A stretch of 11,809 nucleotides of DNA. Source: Burkholderiaceae bacterium. GTDB lineage: Bacteria > Pseudomonadota > Gammaproteobacteria > Burkholderiales > Burkholderiaceae. This document shows, one piece after another, positions 1-6,396 of this stretch (within the stretch, counting starts at the first letter, position 1; every line of letters begins with the position of its first letter). The DNA is taken from NCBI GenBank assembly GCA_022701845.1, contig JAKONS010000076.1, forward strand, positions 1-11,809. The letters are read 5' to 3'. The notes beneath the pieces are model-generated. The model had not been told where the DNA came from and did not search any database. It worked only from the letters and a program-made list of their open reading frames with translations. A program made the translations under genes and the position numbers.

Positions 1-776
1 CGCCGCGGCGCCGGCCGCGCCACCACCAGCCGCGGCGATTCCGCCGGGCCTTCGGCCAGCATCACGCCGCAGGTCGCGGGAATCTCGTCGGGCTCGCCGA
101 TCGGGCGGCCCTTGCCGTCGCGCCCCAGCACGTACCAGCATTCGCTGCTGACATCGAGGTAGGCAGCGCGCTTGGCCGGGTTGCGCAGGTCCGACAGCAG
201 ATCGGAGCGGCGCACCTTGATCTCGTGCACCACCGGCGCGAGGTAGGCCTCGACCGAGGTGTTGCGGATCGAGAAGACGTCGGGCTTGGCGATGCACCAG
301 CGCGAGGGTGCCGGCGCGTCGGCGTCTTCCATCGCCTGCTCGATGCCCTCGAACCCGCTGTCGGCAGCGAGCATCGCCGCCAGTGCCGCGGACGGCGCCG
401 CCGGCAGCGCGGGCGGGCCGCACGGCACCTGCGCCCGCAGCGCCAGGCCGCGCCAGACGATGCGCCCGGCGCGCTGCATCGACCGCGCCACCTGGTCCTC
501 CAGCGCCTGGTGCGCCGACAGCGCGGCGCGGTTGCGCGCCAGGGTAGTGGCCATCAGCGCCAGACCCGGCGGCGTGACCCGCATCGAGGTCCGGCCCTGC
601 AGGTCGTGCACCTGCTGCAGCAGGCCGGCGGCCAGCAGCTCGACCTCGATCAGGTCCTGGCAGGGCCAGCCGGCCGAGCGGTAGACGTCGCGCAGGCGGC
701 GGGCATGGGCCCGACCGATGGTCGGGGCGGCGACGAGGGCCGCTTCGGGCACTTCAGGCAATTCGGGCACTTGCAT
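1..776 (-). CDS. Winged-helix plus MmcB/PD-(D/E)XK nuclease-like protein, 3' end cut by window
   Basis: The frame is open from an ATG at 776-774 to the window edge (258 codons seen, no stop), so the C-terminus is missing. Residues about 40-75 read like a winged helix (LIEVELLAAGLLQQV, then a polar wing and RVTPPGLALM). Residues about 160-240 resemble the MmcB-like branch of the PD-(D/E)XK nuclease superfamily: PDVFSI with D166, HEIKVRRSDLLSDL with E185 and K187, then a conserved-looking Y206, a WYVL strand and IPATCGVMLAEG. The D...ExK spacing fits a metal-dependent nuclease core, but activity is inference. The linker (about 110-160) is Ala/Pro-rich. No strong ribosome binding site is visible before the ATG. 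It is divergent from the deaminase gene at 866 and has no LexA box upstream. recA and recX lie on the same strand about 1.2 kb away, which may or may not be meaningful. The coding call is firm; the family is moderate. Confidence 0.72.
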   Translation of the reverse strand, partial: MQVPELPEVPEAALVAAPTIGRAHARRLRDVYRSAGWPCQDLIEVELLAAGLLQQVHDLQGRTSMRVTPPGLALMATTLARNRAALSAHQALEDQVARSMQRAGRIVWRGLALRAQVPCGPPALPAAPSAALAAMLAADSGFEGIEQAMEDADAPAPSRWCIAKPDVFSIRNTSVEAYLAPVVHEIKVRRSDLLSDLRNPAKRAAYLDVSSECWYVLGRDGKGRPIGEPDEIPATCGVMLAEGPAESPRLVVARPAPR

Positions 777-865
777 AGGCTGCGGCGAGGTTAGCGGCTG
801 GTGCCATTCCCCTGCCGGCATCGGGCCATGCGGAGTAACCCCTATGGCTGGTAGGCTCGTGCGCC
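777..865. promoter_or_regulatory. Divergent intergenic region with candidate extended -10 for the deaminase gene
   Basis: This 89-bp gap must hold promoters for two divergent genes. On the plus strand TGG-TAGGCT (849-857) fits an extended -10 (TGN-TANNNT). It ends 8 bases before the ATG at 866, so a transcript from it would be leaderless or nearly so, which would fit the lack of a strong Shine-Dalgarno sequence. No good -35 is seen. This is pattern matching only. Confidence 0.3.
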
Positions 866-1321
866 ATGGACACCGCTTCCGCCACCTTCTTCATGCAGGC
901 CGCCCTGGCCGAGGGCCGGCGCGCGCTGCCCGCCTGCCTGCCCAATCCGCCGGTCGGCTGCGTGCTGGTGCGCGGCGGGCGCATCGTGGCGCGCGGCCAC
1001 ACCCAGCCGCCGGGCAACCCGCATGCGGAAGCCGGCGCGCTGGCGCAGCTCGGCCCGGCCGACGGCGCACTGGACGACGTGACCGCCTTCGTCACCCTGG
1101 AGCCCTGCGCGTTCCACGGCCGCACCCCGTCGTGCGCCCGCACGCTGGTCGAGCGCGGCGTGCGCACCGTGTTCGTGGCGATGCTCGACCCCGATCCGCG
1201 CAACGACGGCCAGGGCATCGCGCTGCTGCGCGACGGCGGCGTGGCGGTGACGCTGGGGCTGCTGGAAGCCGAGGCCCGCGCCGACCTGGGGCCCTACCTG
1301 GCGCTGGAAGCCAACCGGTGA
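866..1321 (+). CDS. Stand-alone RibD-type pyrimidine deaminase domain protein
   Basis: The 151-residue product carries the zinc site of the cytidine/deoxycytidylate deaminase fold in the RibD arrangement: PNPPVGCVLV (26-35), H53-A-E55 with the catalytic glutamate, and EPCAFHGRTPSC with C81 and C90. In RibD this domain deaminates the 2,5-diamino-6-ribosylamino-pyrimidinone 5'-phosphate intermediate of riboflavin synthesis. Bifunctional RibD is about 360-380 residues with a C-terminal reductase. Here the reductase is absent and the protein ends cleanly, so it is either a single-domain deaminase working with a reductase elsewhere or a paralogue acting on another amine. No other riboflavin gene is in the window. 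The ATG at 866 is the natural start, as PNPxVG begins 26 residues in. Its stop overlaps a GTG in frame with the next gene, suggesting a two-gene unit. The family call is firm; the exact substrate is uncertain. Confidence 0.85.
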   Translation: MDTASATFFMQAALAEGRRALPACLPNPPVGCVLVRGGRIVARGHTQPPGNPHAEAGALAQLGPADGALDDVTAFVTLEPCAFHGRTPSCARTLVERGVRTVFVAMLDPDPRNDGQGIALLRDGGVAVTLGLLEAEARADLGPYLALEANR

Positions 1322-1374
1322 CGCCGAGCGCCGCCCCGGCCCAGCCCGACAACCTCGAAGCATCCGAATCCACG

Positions 1375-2088
1375 ATGAACGCCACCCTCCCGACACCGAC
1401 ACTGCCGCCGACACCGGCCACCCCGCTGCTGGAGCTGCCGCCGCCGGCCGAGCGCGAACACATCCACACCCGCCGCACCACCACCCGGGGCTACCGGCGC
1501 GCCGACGGGCTGTGGGACCTGGACGGCGAGCTGCTCGACACCAAGACCTACGACTCCACCTCGTCGTCGATCCACCCGCGCAAGGCCGGCGACGCCTGGC
1601 ACCACATGCTGATCCGCCTGACCATCGACGACGCGATGGTGGTGCGCGCGGCGGTGGCCGCCATGCCCGCCACGCCGTTCGCCGAATGCAAGCCGGCGTC
1701 GCTGCCGATGGACGGCCTGGTCGGTGCGCAGATCGGCCCCGGCTGGCGGCGCGCGGTGAACACCGCCATGGGCGGCGTGGCCGGCTGCACCCATCTGCGC
1801 GAGCTGCTGTCGGCGATGGCCACGGTGGCGTTCCAGACGATCGGCCCCTACCAGTCGCGGCAGCGCCGTGCGAGCGGGGCGCCGGCGTATCCGGGCAACC
1901 GGCCCGCGCACCACATGGGCCAGTGCCTGGGCTGGGATTTCGACGGCCCGGTGATCGCCCGGGTGGCGCCGCAGTTCATCGGCTGGCGGCCGAAGCCGGA
2001 TCAGTCGGCGCCCGGTGCGCCGGTCGAATCGTCGGCATCGTCGAACGCCCCGGATGCCCCAGGCTCCTCGGAGTCTTCGGGCTCCTGA
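1375..2088 (+). CDS. DUF2889 domain-containing protein
   Basis: This 237-residue protein matches my memory of the DUF2889 family: DGLWDLDGELLDTKTYD (44-60), a HHMLIRLTIDD stretch (76-86), AECKP with C105, GLVGAQIGPGW (114-124), and the signature GCTHLRELL with C138 and H140 followed by MATVAFQTI (148-156). The family's function is unknown to me. The conserved Cys/His residues could bind metal, which is speculation. The first 25 residues are Pro/Thr/Leu-rich and the last 29 (209-237) are Ser/Ala/Pro-rich low complexity. That tail is encoded in DNA that also encodes the end of recX on the other strand. I chose the ATG at 1375. An in-frame GTG at 1318 overlaps the stop of the deaminase gene (GTGA), has a GGAAG about 8 bases upstream, and would add 19 residues with translational coupling. 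Confidence 0.85.
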   Translation: MNATLPTPTLPPTPATPLLELPPPAEREHIHTRRTTTRGYRRADGLWDLDGELLDTKTYDSTSSSIHPRKAGDAWHHMLIRLTIDDAMVVRAAVAAMPATPFAECKPASLPMDGLVGAQIGPGWRRAVNTAMGGVAGCTHLRELLSAMATVAFQTIGPYQSRQRRASGAPAYPGNRPAHHMGQCLGWDFDGPVIARVAPQFIGWRPKPDQSAPGAPVESSASSNAPDAPGSSESSGS

Positions 2089-2528
2089 CCGGCGCTGGCC
2101 AGCACCCGCCAGACCACGCCCGAGCCGAAGCCGCGGGCCATCAGGAAGCGGCCCTGCCGCCCACGCTCGGCGGCATCGGCCGGCGGCGCGTCGAAACGCC
2201 GCGCCCACACTTCGCGCGCCCGGGCCAGTTCGGTGCCCTGCAGCCGGGCCACCGCCTCGGCCACCGCTTCCGGCGCCACGCCGCGCTGCTGCAGCTCCTG
2301 GCGGATGCGCGCCGCGCCCAGCCGGCCGGCCCGGCGGTGCAGCACCGAATCGACATAGCGCGCGTCGCTGAGAAAGCCCTTGTCGGCTAGCTCGTCGAGC
2401 GCGGCGTCGATCTCGCCGGGCGTTTCCTCGTGCGGCGCCAGCTTGCGCTGCAGCTCGACGCGTGAATGCTCGCGCTGCGACAGGTAGCGCAGCGCGCGCC
2501 CCTTGATGGACAGCTTGCCGAAGGCCAC
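2001..2528 (-). CDS. recX: Regulatory protein RecX
   Basis: RecX binds RecA and modulates filament growth and strand exchange in the cytoplasm. The 175-residue product starts with SIKGRALRYLSQREHSRVEL (7-26), typical of betaproteobacterial RecX. It continues with the family's three-helix repeats: LDELADKGFLSDARYVDSVL (44-63), IRQELQQRGVAPEAV (75-89), and a third repeat around 105-145 ending GRFLMARGFGSGVVWRVL. The start is a GTG 12 bases after the recA stop, so it is almost certainly cotranscribed with recA and under the same SOS control. The gap has no clear Shine-Dalgarno, suggesting coupled or weak translation, which fits a modulator needed in small amounts. Many RecX proteins end near 150 residues. 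Here residues 147-175 form an extra acidic tail (EDSEE, DDADD) that lies entirely in the overlap with the DUF2889 gene. Confidence 0.95.
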   Translation of the reverse strand: MAFGKLSIKGRALRYLSQREHSRVELQRKLAPHEETPGEIDAALDELADKGFLSDARYVDSVLHRRAGRLGAARIRQELQQRGVAPEAVAEAVARLQGTELARAREVWARRFDAPPADAAERGRQGRFLMARGFGSGVVWRVLASAGQEPEDSEEPGASGAFDDADDSTGAPGAD

Positions 2529-2540
2529 GCGCCGGGAGGC

Positions 2541-3614
2541 TTAGGCTTCGGCGGTGGCGGCCGCCGCGGCTTCCAGTTCGGCCGGCAGCACCGACACGCC
2601 CAGGCTCTCGCGCACCTTGTTCTCGATCTCGCGGGCCAGCGCCTTGTTCTCGCGCAGGAACTCGCGGGTGTTGTCGCGGCCCTGGCCGATCTTCTCGCCC
2701 TGGTAGGCGTACCAGGCGCCGGACTTCTCGATCACCTTGGCCTCGACGCCCTTGTCGATGATCTCGCCCTCGCGGCTGATGCCCTCGCCGAACATGATGT
2801 CGAACTCGGCCGTCTTGAACGGTGCGGCGACCTTGTTCTTCACCACCTTCACCTTGGTCTCGTTGCCGACGACTTCCTCGCCGCGCTTGATGGTGCCGAT
2901 GCGGCGGATGTCCAGGCGCACCGAGGCGTAGAACTTCAGCGCGTTGCCGCCGGTGGTGGTTTCCGGCGAGCCGAACATCACGCCGATCTTCATGCGGATC
3001 TGGTTGATGAAGATCACCATGCAGTTGGTCTTCTTGATGGTGGCGGTGAGCTTGCGCAGCGCCTGGCTCATCAGTCGGGCCTGCAGGCCGGGCAGGCTGT
3101 CGCCCATCTCGCCTTCGATTTCGGCCTTGGGCGTGAGCGCCGCGACCGAGTCGACCACGATCAGGTCGACCGCGCCGGAGCGCACCAGGCTGTCGACGAT
3201 CTCGAGCGCCTGCTCGCCGGTGTCGGGCTGCGAGATCAGCAGATCCTGCAGGTTGACGCCGAGCTTCTGGGCGTACTGGGTGTCGAGCGCATGCTCGGCG
3301 TCGACGAAGGCGCAGGTGCCGGCCTGCTTCTGCATCTCGGCGATGACCTGCAGGGTGAGCGTGGTCTTGCCGGAGGATTCCGGTCCGTAGATCTCGATCA
3401 CCCGGCCGCGCGGCAGGCCGCCGACGCCGAGGGCGACGTCGAGGCCGAGCGAGCCGGTGGAAATGACCTGGATGTCGGCGACGGTTTCGCCTTCGCCCAG
3501 TCGCATGATGGTGCCCTTGCCGAACTGCTTTTCGATCTGGGCGAGGGCTGCCTGCAGCGCCTTGGATTTTTCGGCGGCGGCGGCGGCATTGGCGGCGGTG
3601 GTCTTGGCGTCCAT
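2541..3614 (-). CDS. recA: Recombinase RecA
   Basis: The 357-residue RecA forms ATP-dependent filaments on single-stranded DNA, performs strand exchange, and triggers LexA self-cleavage in the SOS response. Walker A is GPESSGKT (77-84) and Walker B is LIVVD (151-155). The MAW-like E107, the [19 protein letters not shown] loop L1 region and the [29 protein letters not shown]2 region (in two adjoining parts) are intact. The N-terminal linker is Ala-rich. The C-terminal tail ends in an Ala-rich stretch with a few Glu, less acidic than that of E. coli. The ATG at 3614-3612 is chosen because CCGGAGAATTTC places GGAG 7-8 bases upstream. A longer in-frame reading from a GTG would begin inside the LexA box. 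The gene is followed by recX after 12 bases. Confidence 0.99.
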   Translation of the reverse strand: MDAKTTAANAAAAAEKSKALQAALAQIEKQFGKGTIMRLGEGETVADIQVISTGSLGLDVALGVGGLPRGRVIEIYGPESSGKTTLTLQVIAEMQKQAGTCAFVDAEHALDTQYAQKLGVNLQDLLISQPDTGEQALEIVDSLVRSGAVDLIVVDSVAALTPKAEIEGEMGDSLPGLQARLMSQALRKLTATIKKTNCMVIFINQIRMKIGVMFGSPETTTGGNALKFYASVRLDIRRIGTIKRGEEVVGNETKVKVVKNKVAAPFKTAEFDIMFGEGISREGEIIDKGVEAKVIEKSGAWYAYQGEKIGQGRDNTREFLRENKALAREIENKVRESLGVSVLPAELEAAAAATAEA

Positions 3615-3657
3615 GAAATTCTCCGGTGGATCAACGACTTGAAAGGGTTTGCTCCGG

Positions 3658-3673
3658 CTGTGTAGATGCACAG
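3658..3673. promoter_or_regulatory. LexA (SOS) box upstream of recA
   Basis: CTGT-GTAGATGC-ACAG is a perfect match to the CTGT-N8-ACAG LexA consensus known from beta- and gammaproteobacteria, and lies 44 bp before the recA ATG. On the recA strand a TAGAAT hexamer (3697-3692) about 19 bp upstream of the box could be the -10 element, which would put the box just after the transcription start. No good -35 is obvious. The site should repress recA-recX until DNA damage. Confidence 0.88.
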
Positions 3674-3727
3674 CCTGGATGCCTGACCAGTATTCTACGG
3701 CCGAGTACTTTCGAAAAACCGCTTTTT

Positions 3728-3748
3728 ATGGTCAGTTTGGCTGACCAT
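3728..3748. repeat. Perfect inverted repeat ATGGTCAG-N5-CTGACCAT between lrp-type gene and recA
   Basis: An 8-bp perfect inverted repeat with a 5-base spacer lies 23 bp past the end of the Lrp-type gene and upstream of recA. A further direct copy of the half-site (CTGACCA) sits at 3683-3689. On the minus strand the hairpin is followed by AAAAAGCGG and only then by TTTTT (3718-3714), so it is a poor classical terminator for the Lrp-type gene. It could instead be a protein-binding site upstream of the recA promoter. The function is not determined. Confidence 0.45.
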
Positions 3749-3771
3749 TTCCGCCCCCTGGATTCGACGCT

Positions 3772-4254
3772 TCAGAACGGCAGCGCGGTGGTGGTTTTCA
3801 CCTGCGCCAGCACGAAGCTCGACTTGCAGTCCTGCACGCTCGGATGGCGCAGCAGCGTCTCCATCACGAAGCGCGAGTAGTGCTCCATGTCGGTCACCAC
3901 CACCCGCATCAGGTAGTCCATCTCGCCGGTGAGCGCGGTGCAGTCGACCACCTCCGGCCAGGTCTGCACCGCCGCGCCGAACTCGTCGGCCGGGCCGCGC
4001 CGGCCCACTTCGCGGTGTTTTTCCAACCGCACGTTGATGTAGGCGGTGAGCTTGAGCCCGACCTTGCTCGGGTTGACCAGCGCGGCATAGCGGTCGATGA
4101 AGCCTTCTTCCTCCAGCCGCCGCACCCGGCGCAGGGTGGCCGAGGGCGACAGCGACACCAGCTGCGCCAGCTCGTCGAAGGTGGCGCGGCCGTTGGCCTG
4201 CAGCGCGCGAAGCACGCGAAGATCGATGGGGTCCAGGCTGTTTGATTCGTCCAT
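3772..4254 (-). CDS. Lrp/AsnC-family transcriptional regulator
   Basis: The 160-residue protein has the Lrp/AsnC layout. A helix-turn-helix lies at about 10-52 (LDPIDLRVLRALQANGRAT, then LSPSATLRRVRRLEEEGFI), and an effector-binding RAM domain at about 66-155 includes the TGEMDYLMRVVV strand (109-120). These proteins form dimers to octamers, wrap DNA and respond to amino acids. It is divergent from the phenylalanine/tyrosine degradation genes, so I infer that it senses an aromatic amino acid or pathway intermediate and controls hppD-maiA and itself. The gap between them holds two near-identical palindromes. The ATG at 4254-4252 fits the usual MDxxxxLDxxD start. An upstream TTG at 4290 would place an operator inside the gene and is rejected. 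No strong Shine-Dalgarno is seen. The family is certain; the target is inferred from position. Confidence 0.93.
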   Translation of the reverse strand: MDESNSLDPIDLRVLRALQANGRATFDELAQLVSLSPSATLRRVRRLEEEGFIDRYAALVNPSKVGLKLTAYINVRLEKHREVGRRGPADEFGAAVQTWPEVVDCTALTGEMDYLMRVVVTDMEHYSRFVMETLLRHPSVQDCKSSFVLAQVKTTTALPF

Positions 4255-4265
4255 CGGCCGAATTA

Positions 4266-4280
4266 CGCACGAAAGCTGCG
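4266..4280. promoter_or_regulatory. Candidate operator copy 1, CGCACGAAAGCTGCG
   Basis: This 15-bp site has CGCA/TGCG inverted ends around a GAAA-containing centre, and lies 11 bp upstream of the ATG of the Lrp-type gene on its own strand. It differs from copy 2 (4307-4321) at two positions. The flanks extend the symmetry to TTACGCA-N7-TGCGCAA with one mismatch (4263-4283). A second palindrome, TGCGC-AAA-GCGCA (4277-4289), overlaps it. Binding here would fit autorepression of the regulator. Confidence 0.5.
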
Positions 4281-4306
4281 CAAAGCGCAAAAATGACGCC
4301 CCAGTT

Positions 4307-4321
4307 CGCAGGAAACCTGCG
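4307..4321. promoter_or_regulatory. Candidate operator copy 2, CGCAGGAAACCTGCG
   Basis: This is a perfect 6-bp inverted repeat around AAA, identical to copy 1 at 13 of 15 positions. The two starts are 41 bp apart, about four helical turns, so both would face the same side of the helix. That is the usual arrangement for multimeric Lrp/AsnC proteins. It sits about where a -35 would be for a weak candidate -10 TAGGAT (4334-4339) of hppD, so it could serve activation or repression there. Confidence 0.5.
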
Positions 4322-4373
4322 GCCTGCCCTCACTAGGATGGCGTGATACCCCCCACCAAGACTGGAAATCATC

Positions 4374-5456
4374 ATGGCTGACCTGTTCGACAATCCCATG
4401 GGCCTGATGGGCTTCGAGTTCGTCGAGTTCGCATCGCCCACCCCCGGCGTGCTGGAGCCGGTGCTCGAAGCCATGGGCTTCGTCCGGGTGGCGCACCACC
4501 GCTCGAAGGATGTCGACCTGTACCGCCAGGGCGACATCAATTTCATCGTCAACCGCGAGGCCAAGAGCCCCGCCGCCTATTTCGCCGCCGAGCACGGCCC
4601 CTGCGCCTGCGGCATGGCCTTCCGGGTGAAGGACGCCCACAAGGCCTATGCCCGCGCCATCGAACTCGGCGCCCAGCCGGTCGATGTGCAGACCGGCCCG
4701 ATGGAGCTGCGGCTGCCGGCGATCAAGGGCATCGGCGGCGCGCCGCTCTACCTGATCGACCGCTTCGAGGAAGGCAAGTCGATCTACGACATCGACTTCG
4801 AATTCATCGAGGGTGTCGACCGCAAGCCGGTCGGCCACGGCTTCAAGATCGTCGACCACCTGACCCACAACGTCTACCGCGGCCGCATGGCGTACTGGGC
4901 CGCGTTCTACGAGAAGTTCTTCAATTTCCGGGAGATCCGGTACTTCGACATCAAGGGCGAATACACCGGCCTGACGTCGAAGGCGATGACCGCGCCCGAC
5001 GGCATGATCCGCATCCCGCTGAACGAGGAATCCTCCAAGGGCGCCGGCCAGATCGAGGAATACCTGATGGCCTTCAACGGCGAGGGCATCCAGCACATCG
5101 CGCTGCTCAGCGACGACCTGTTCGCCAGCGTCGACAGCCTGCGCGCGGCCGGCGTGCCGATGATGAAGGCGCCGCCCGCCACCTACTACCAGATGCTCGA
5201 CGGCCGCCTGCCCGGCCACGGCGAGGACCCGGCCGAGCTGCAGGCGCGCGGCATCCTGCTCGACGGCACCACCGAGGACGGCAGCCGCCGCCTGCTGCTG
5301 CAGATCTTCTCCGGCACCGTGCTGGGCCCGGTGTTCTTCGAGTTCATCCAGCGCAAGGGCGACTACCGCGAAGGCTTCGGCGAGGGCAACTTCAAGGCGC
5401 TGTTCGAGTCGCTGGAGCGCGACCAGATCGAGCGCGGCGTGCTGCAGACCGCCTGA
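4374..5456 (+). CDS. hppD: 4-hydroxyphenylpyruvate dioxygenase
   Basis: This enzyme converts 4-hydroxyphenylpyruvate to homogentisate with O2 and a non-heme Fe(II), in the cytoplasm. The product is 360 residues, the usual bacterial length. The vicinal-oxygen-chelate halves span about 10-150 and 155-345. The iron ligands are H162 (VDHLTHNV), H241 (IQHIALL) and E323 ([10 protein letters not shown]), one residue offset from the H161/H240/E322 set known for the Pseudomonas enzyme. Other family hallmarks are [13 protein letters not shown] (260-272) and LLLQIFSG (307-314). The start is the ATG at 4374, with GGAA about 7 bases upstream. It is the first gene of the aromatic degradation cluster, divergent from the Lrp-type regulator, and 28 bp before phhA. 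Confidence 0.98.
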   Translation: MADLFDNPMGLMGFEFVEFASPTPGVLEPVLEAMGFVRVAHHRSKDVDLYRQGDINFIVNREAKSPAAYFAAEHGPCACGMAFRVKDAHKAYARAIELGAQPVDVQTGPMELRLPAIKGIGGAPLYLIDRFEEGKSIYDIDFEFIEGVDRKPVGHGFKIVDHLTHNVYRGRMAYWAAFYEKFFNFREIRYFDIKGEYTGLTSKAMTAPDGMIRIPLNEESSKGAGQIEEYLMAFNGEGIQHIALLSDDLFASVDSLRAAGVPMMKAPPATYYQMLDGRLPGHGEDPAELQARGILLDGTTEDGSRRLLLQIFSGTVLGPVFFEFIQRKGDYREGFGEGNFKALFESLERDQIERGVLQTA

Positions 5457-5471
5457 AGCCGCCGGGCGCCG

Positions 5472-5493
5472 ACATGAGCGACACATGAGCGAC
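5472..5493 (+). repeat. Exact 11-bp tandem duplication over the phhA start, with a 4-codon decoy ORF
   Basis: ACATGAGCGAC occurs twice in a row (5472-5482 and 5483-5493). The second copy holds the phhA start codon (5485). The first copy holds an out-of-frame ATG (5474) that reads Met-Ser-Asp-Thr and then stops at TGA 5486-5488. That stop overlaps the phhA ATG as ATGA. Because 11 is not a multiple of three, the duplication leaves PhhA unchanged but adds a decoy start just upstream. Confidence 0.85.
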
Positions 5494-6357
5494 AAACACG
5501 GCCTGGCCGCAGGCGAGGTGTTCCGCCCGGAGCGGCCCGACTGGACCGTCGACCAGGGCTGGAGCGACTACACCGCCGCCGAACACGCCACCTGGAAGAC
5601 GCTGTTCGAGCGGCAGACCCGGATGCTGCAGGGCCGCGCCTGCGACGCCTTCATCGACGGCATGCGCCGGCTGCCGATGGGCGCCGACGAGATCCCGGAT
5701 TTCCGCCGCCTGAGCGACAGCCTGATGCAGCGCACCGGCTGGCAGATCGTGGCGGTGCCGGGCCTGGTGCCGGACGACGTCTTCTTCGACCACCTGGCGC
5801 ACCGGCGCTTTCCCGCCGGCCGCTTCATCCGCCAGCCGCACCAGCTCGACTACCTGGAAGAGCCCGACGTGTTCCACGACGTGTTCGGCCATGTGCCGAT
5901 GCTGATGAACCCGGCCATCGCCGACTTCATCCAGGCCTATGGCCAGGGCGGTTTGCGGGCGCAGCAGCTGGGCGTGCTGGACCAGCTGGCGCGGGTGTAC
6001 TGGTATACGGTCGAATTCGGCCTGGTGCAGCAGAAGGACGGCCTGCGCATCTACGGCGCGGGCATCGCCAGCTCGTTCACCGAGAGCGTGTTCGCGCTCG
6101 ATTCGCCCTCGCCGCACCGCATCGGTTTCGACCTGGCGCGGGTGATGCGCACCCGCTATCGCATCGACGATTTCCAGGAGACGTATTTCGTCGTCGACAG
6201 CCTGGAGAGCGTGCTCGGGCTGGCCGCCATCGACTTCGCGCCGGTCTATGCCGCGATCGAGGGCCAGCCCGAGCACGAACCGGGTACCGTGCTGGCGACC
6301 GACCGGGTGCTCACCCGCGGCGACGGCGCCCACCACCACCGCGCCGCCACGACCTGA
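5485..6357 (+). CDS. phhA: Phenylalanine 4-monooxygenase
   Basis: It hydroxylates phenylalanine to tyrosine using O2, a tetrahydropterin and Fe(II). The 290-residue product is the usual length for the bacterial single-domain enzyme (Chromobacterium violaceum, about 297). The metal ligands are H131 and H136 in DVFHDVFGHVPML and E177 in YWYTVEFGL, with the same 5- and 41-residue spacings as the known enzyme. FPAGRFIRQPHQLDYLEEPD (109-128) and YGAGIASSFTES (190-201) are further hallmarks. It lacks the N-terminal regulatory ACT domain of animal enzymes, as expected. The C-terminus ends in a His-rich stretch (HHH near residue 285). It normally works with PhhB (pterin-4a-carbinolamine dehydratase), which is not in this window. 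The start lies in the second copy of an 11-bp duplication and no strong Shine-Dalgarno is visible, so translation may be coupled to the short ORF or to hppD. Confidence 0.97.
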   Translation: MSDKHGLAAGEVFRPERPDWTVDQGWSDYTAAEHATWKTLFERQTRMLQGRACDAFIDGMRRLPMGADEIPDFRRLSDSLMQRTGWQIVAVPGLVPDDVFFDHLAHRRFPAGRFIRQPHQLDYLEEPDVFHDVFGHVPMLMNPAIADFIQAYGQGGLRAQQLGVLDQLARVYWYTVEFGLVQQKDGLRIYGAGIASSFTESVFALDSPSPHRIGFDLARVMRTRYRIDDFQETYFVVDSLESVLGLAAIDFAPVYAAIEGQPEHEPGTVLATDRVLTRGDGAHHHRAATT

Positions 6358-6396
6358 TCCACCGGCCCGCCGGGCCCACCGGGGAAGCAAAAAACG

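Noticed and set aside
225..794. Plus-strand frames antisense to the left-edge gene
   Set aside because: They are Arg/Gly-rich shadows. The minus-strand reading has a recognisable nuclease-like motif order.
718..1374. N-terminal 219-codon extension of the DUF2889 frame
   Set aside because: It runs through the divergent gap and the deaminase gene in another frame, and its composition is Arg/Ala/Gly-rich without family similarity.
2529..2540. Attenuating hairpin between recA and recX
   Set aside because: The gap is 12 bases and I see no stem of useful length in it.
3615..3671. 19-residue N-terminal extension of recA from an upstream GTG
   Set aside because: It would start inside the LexA box. 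The ATG at 3614 has a good GGAG site and begins the known RecA N-terminus.
6359..6382. Short GGCCC-GCC-GGGCC hairpin and CCACCGG direct repeat between phhA and hmgA
   Set aside because: Five base pairs only, in a GC-rich gap; likely chance. It could at most slow a ribosome or polymerase.
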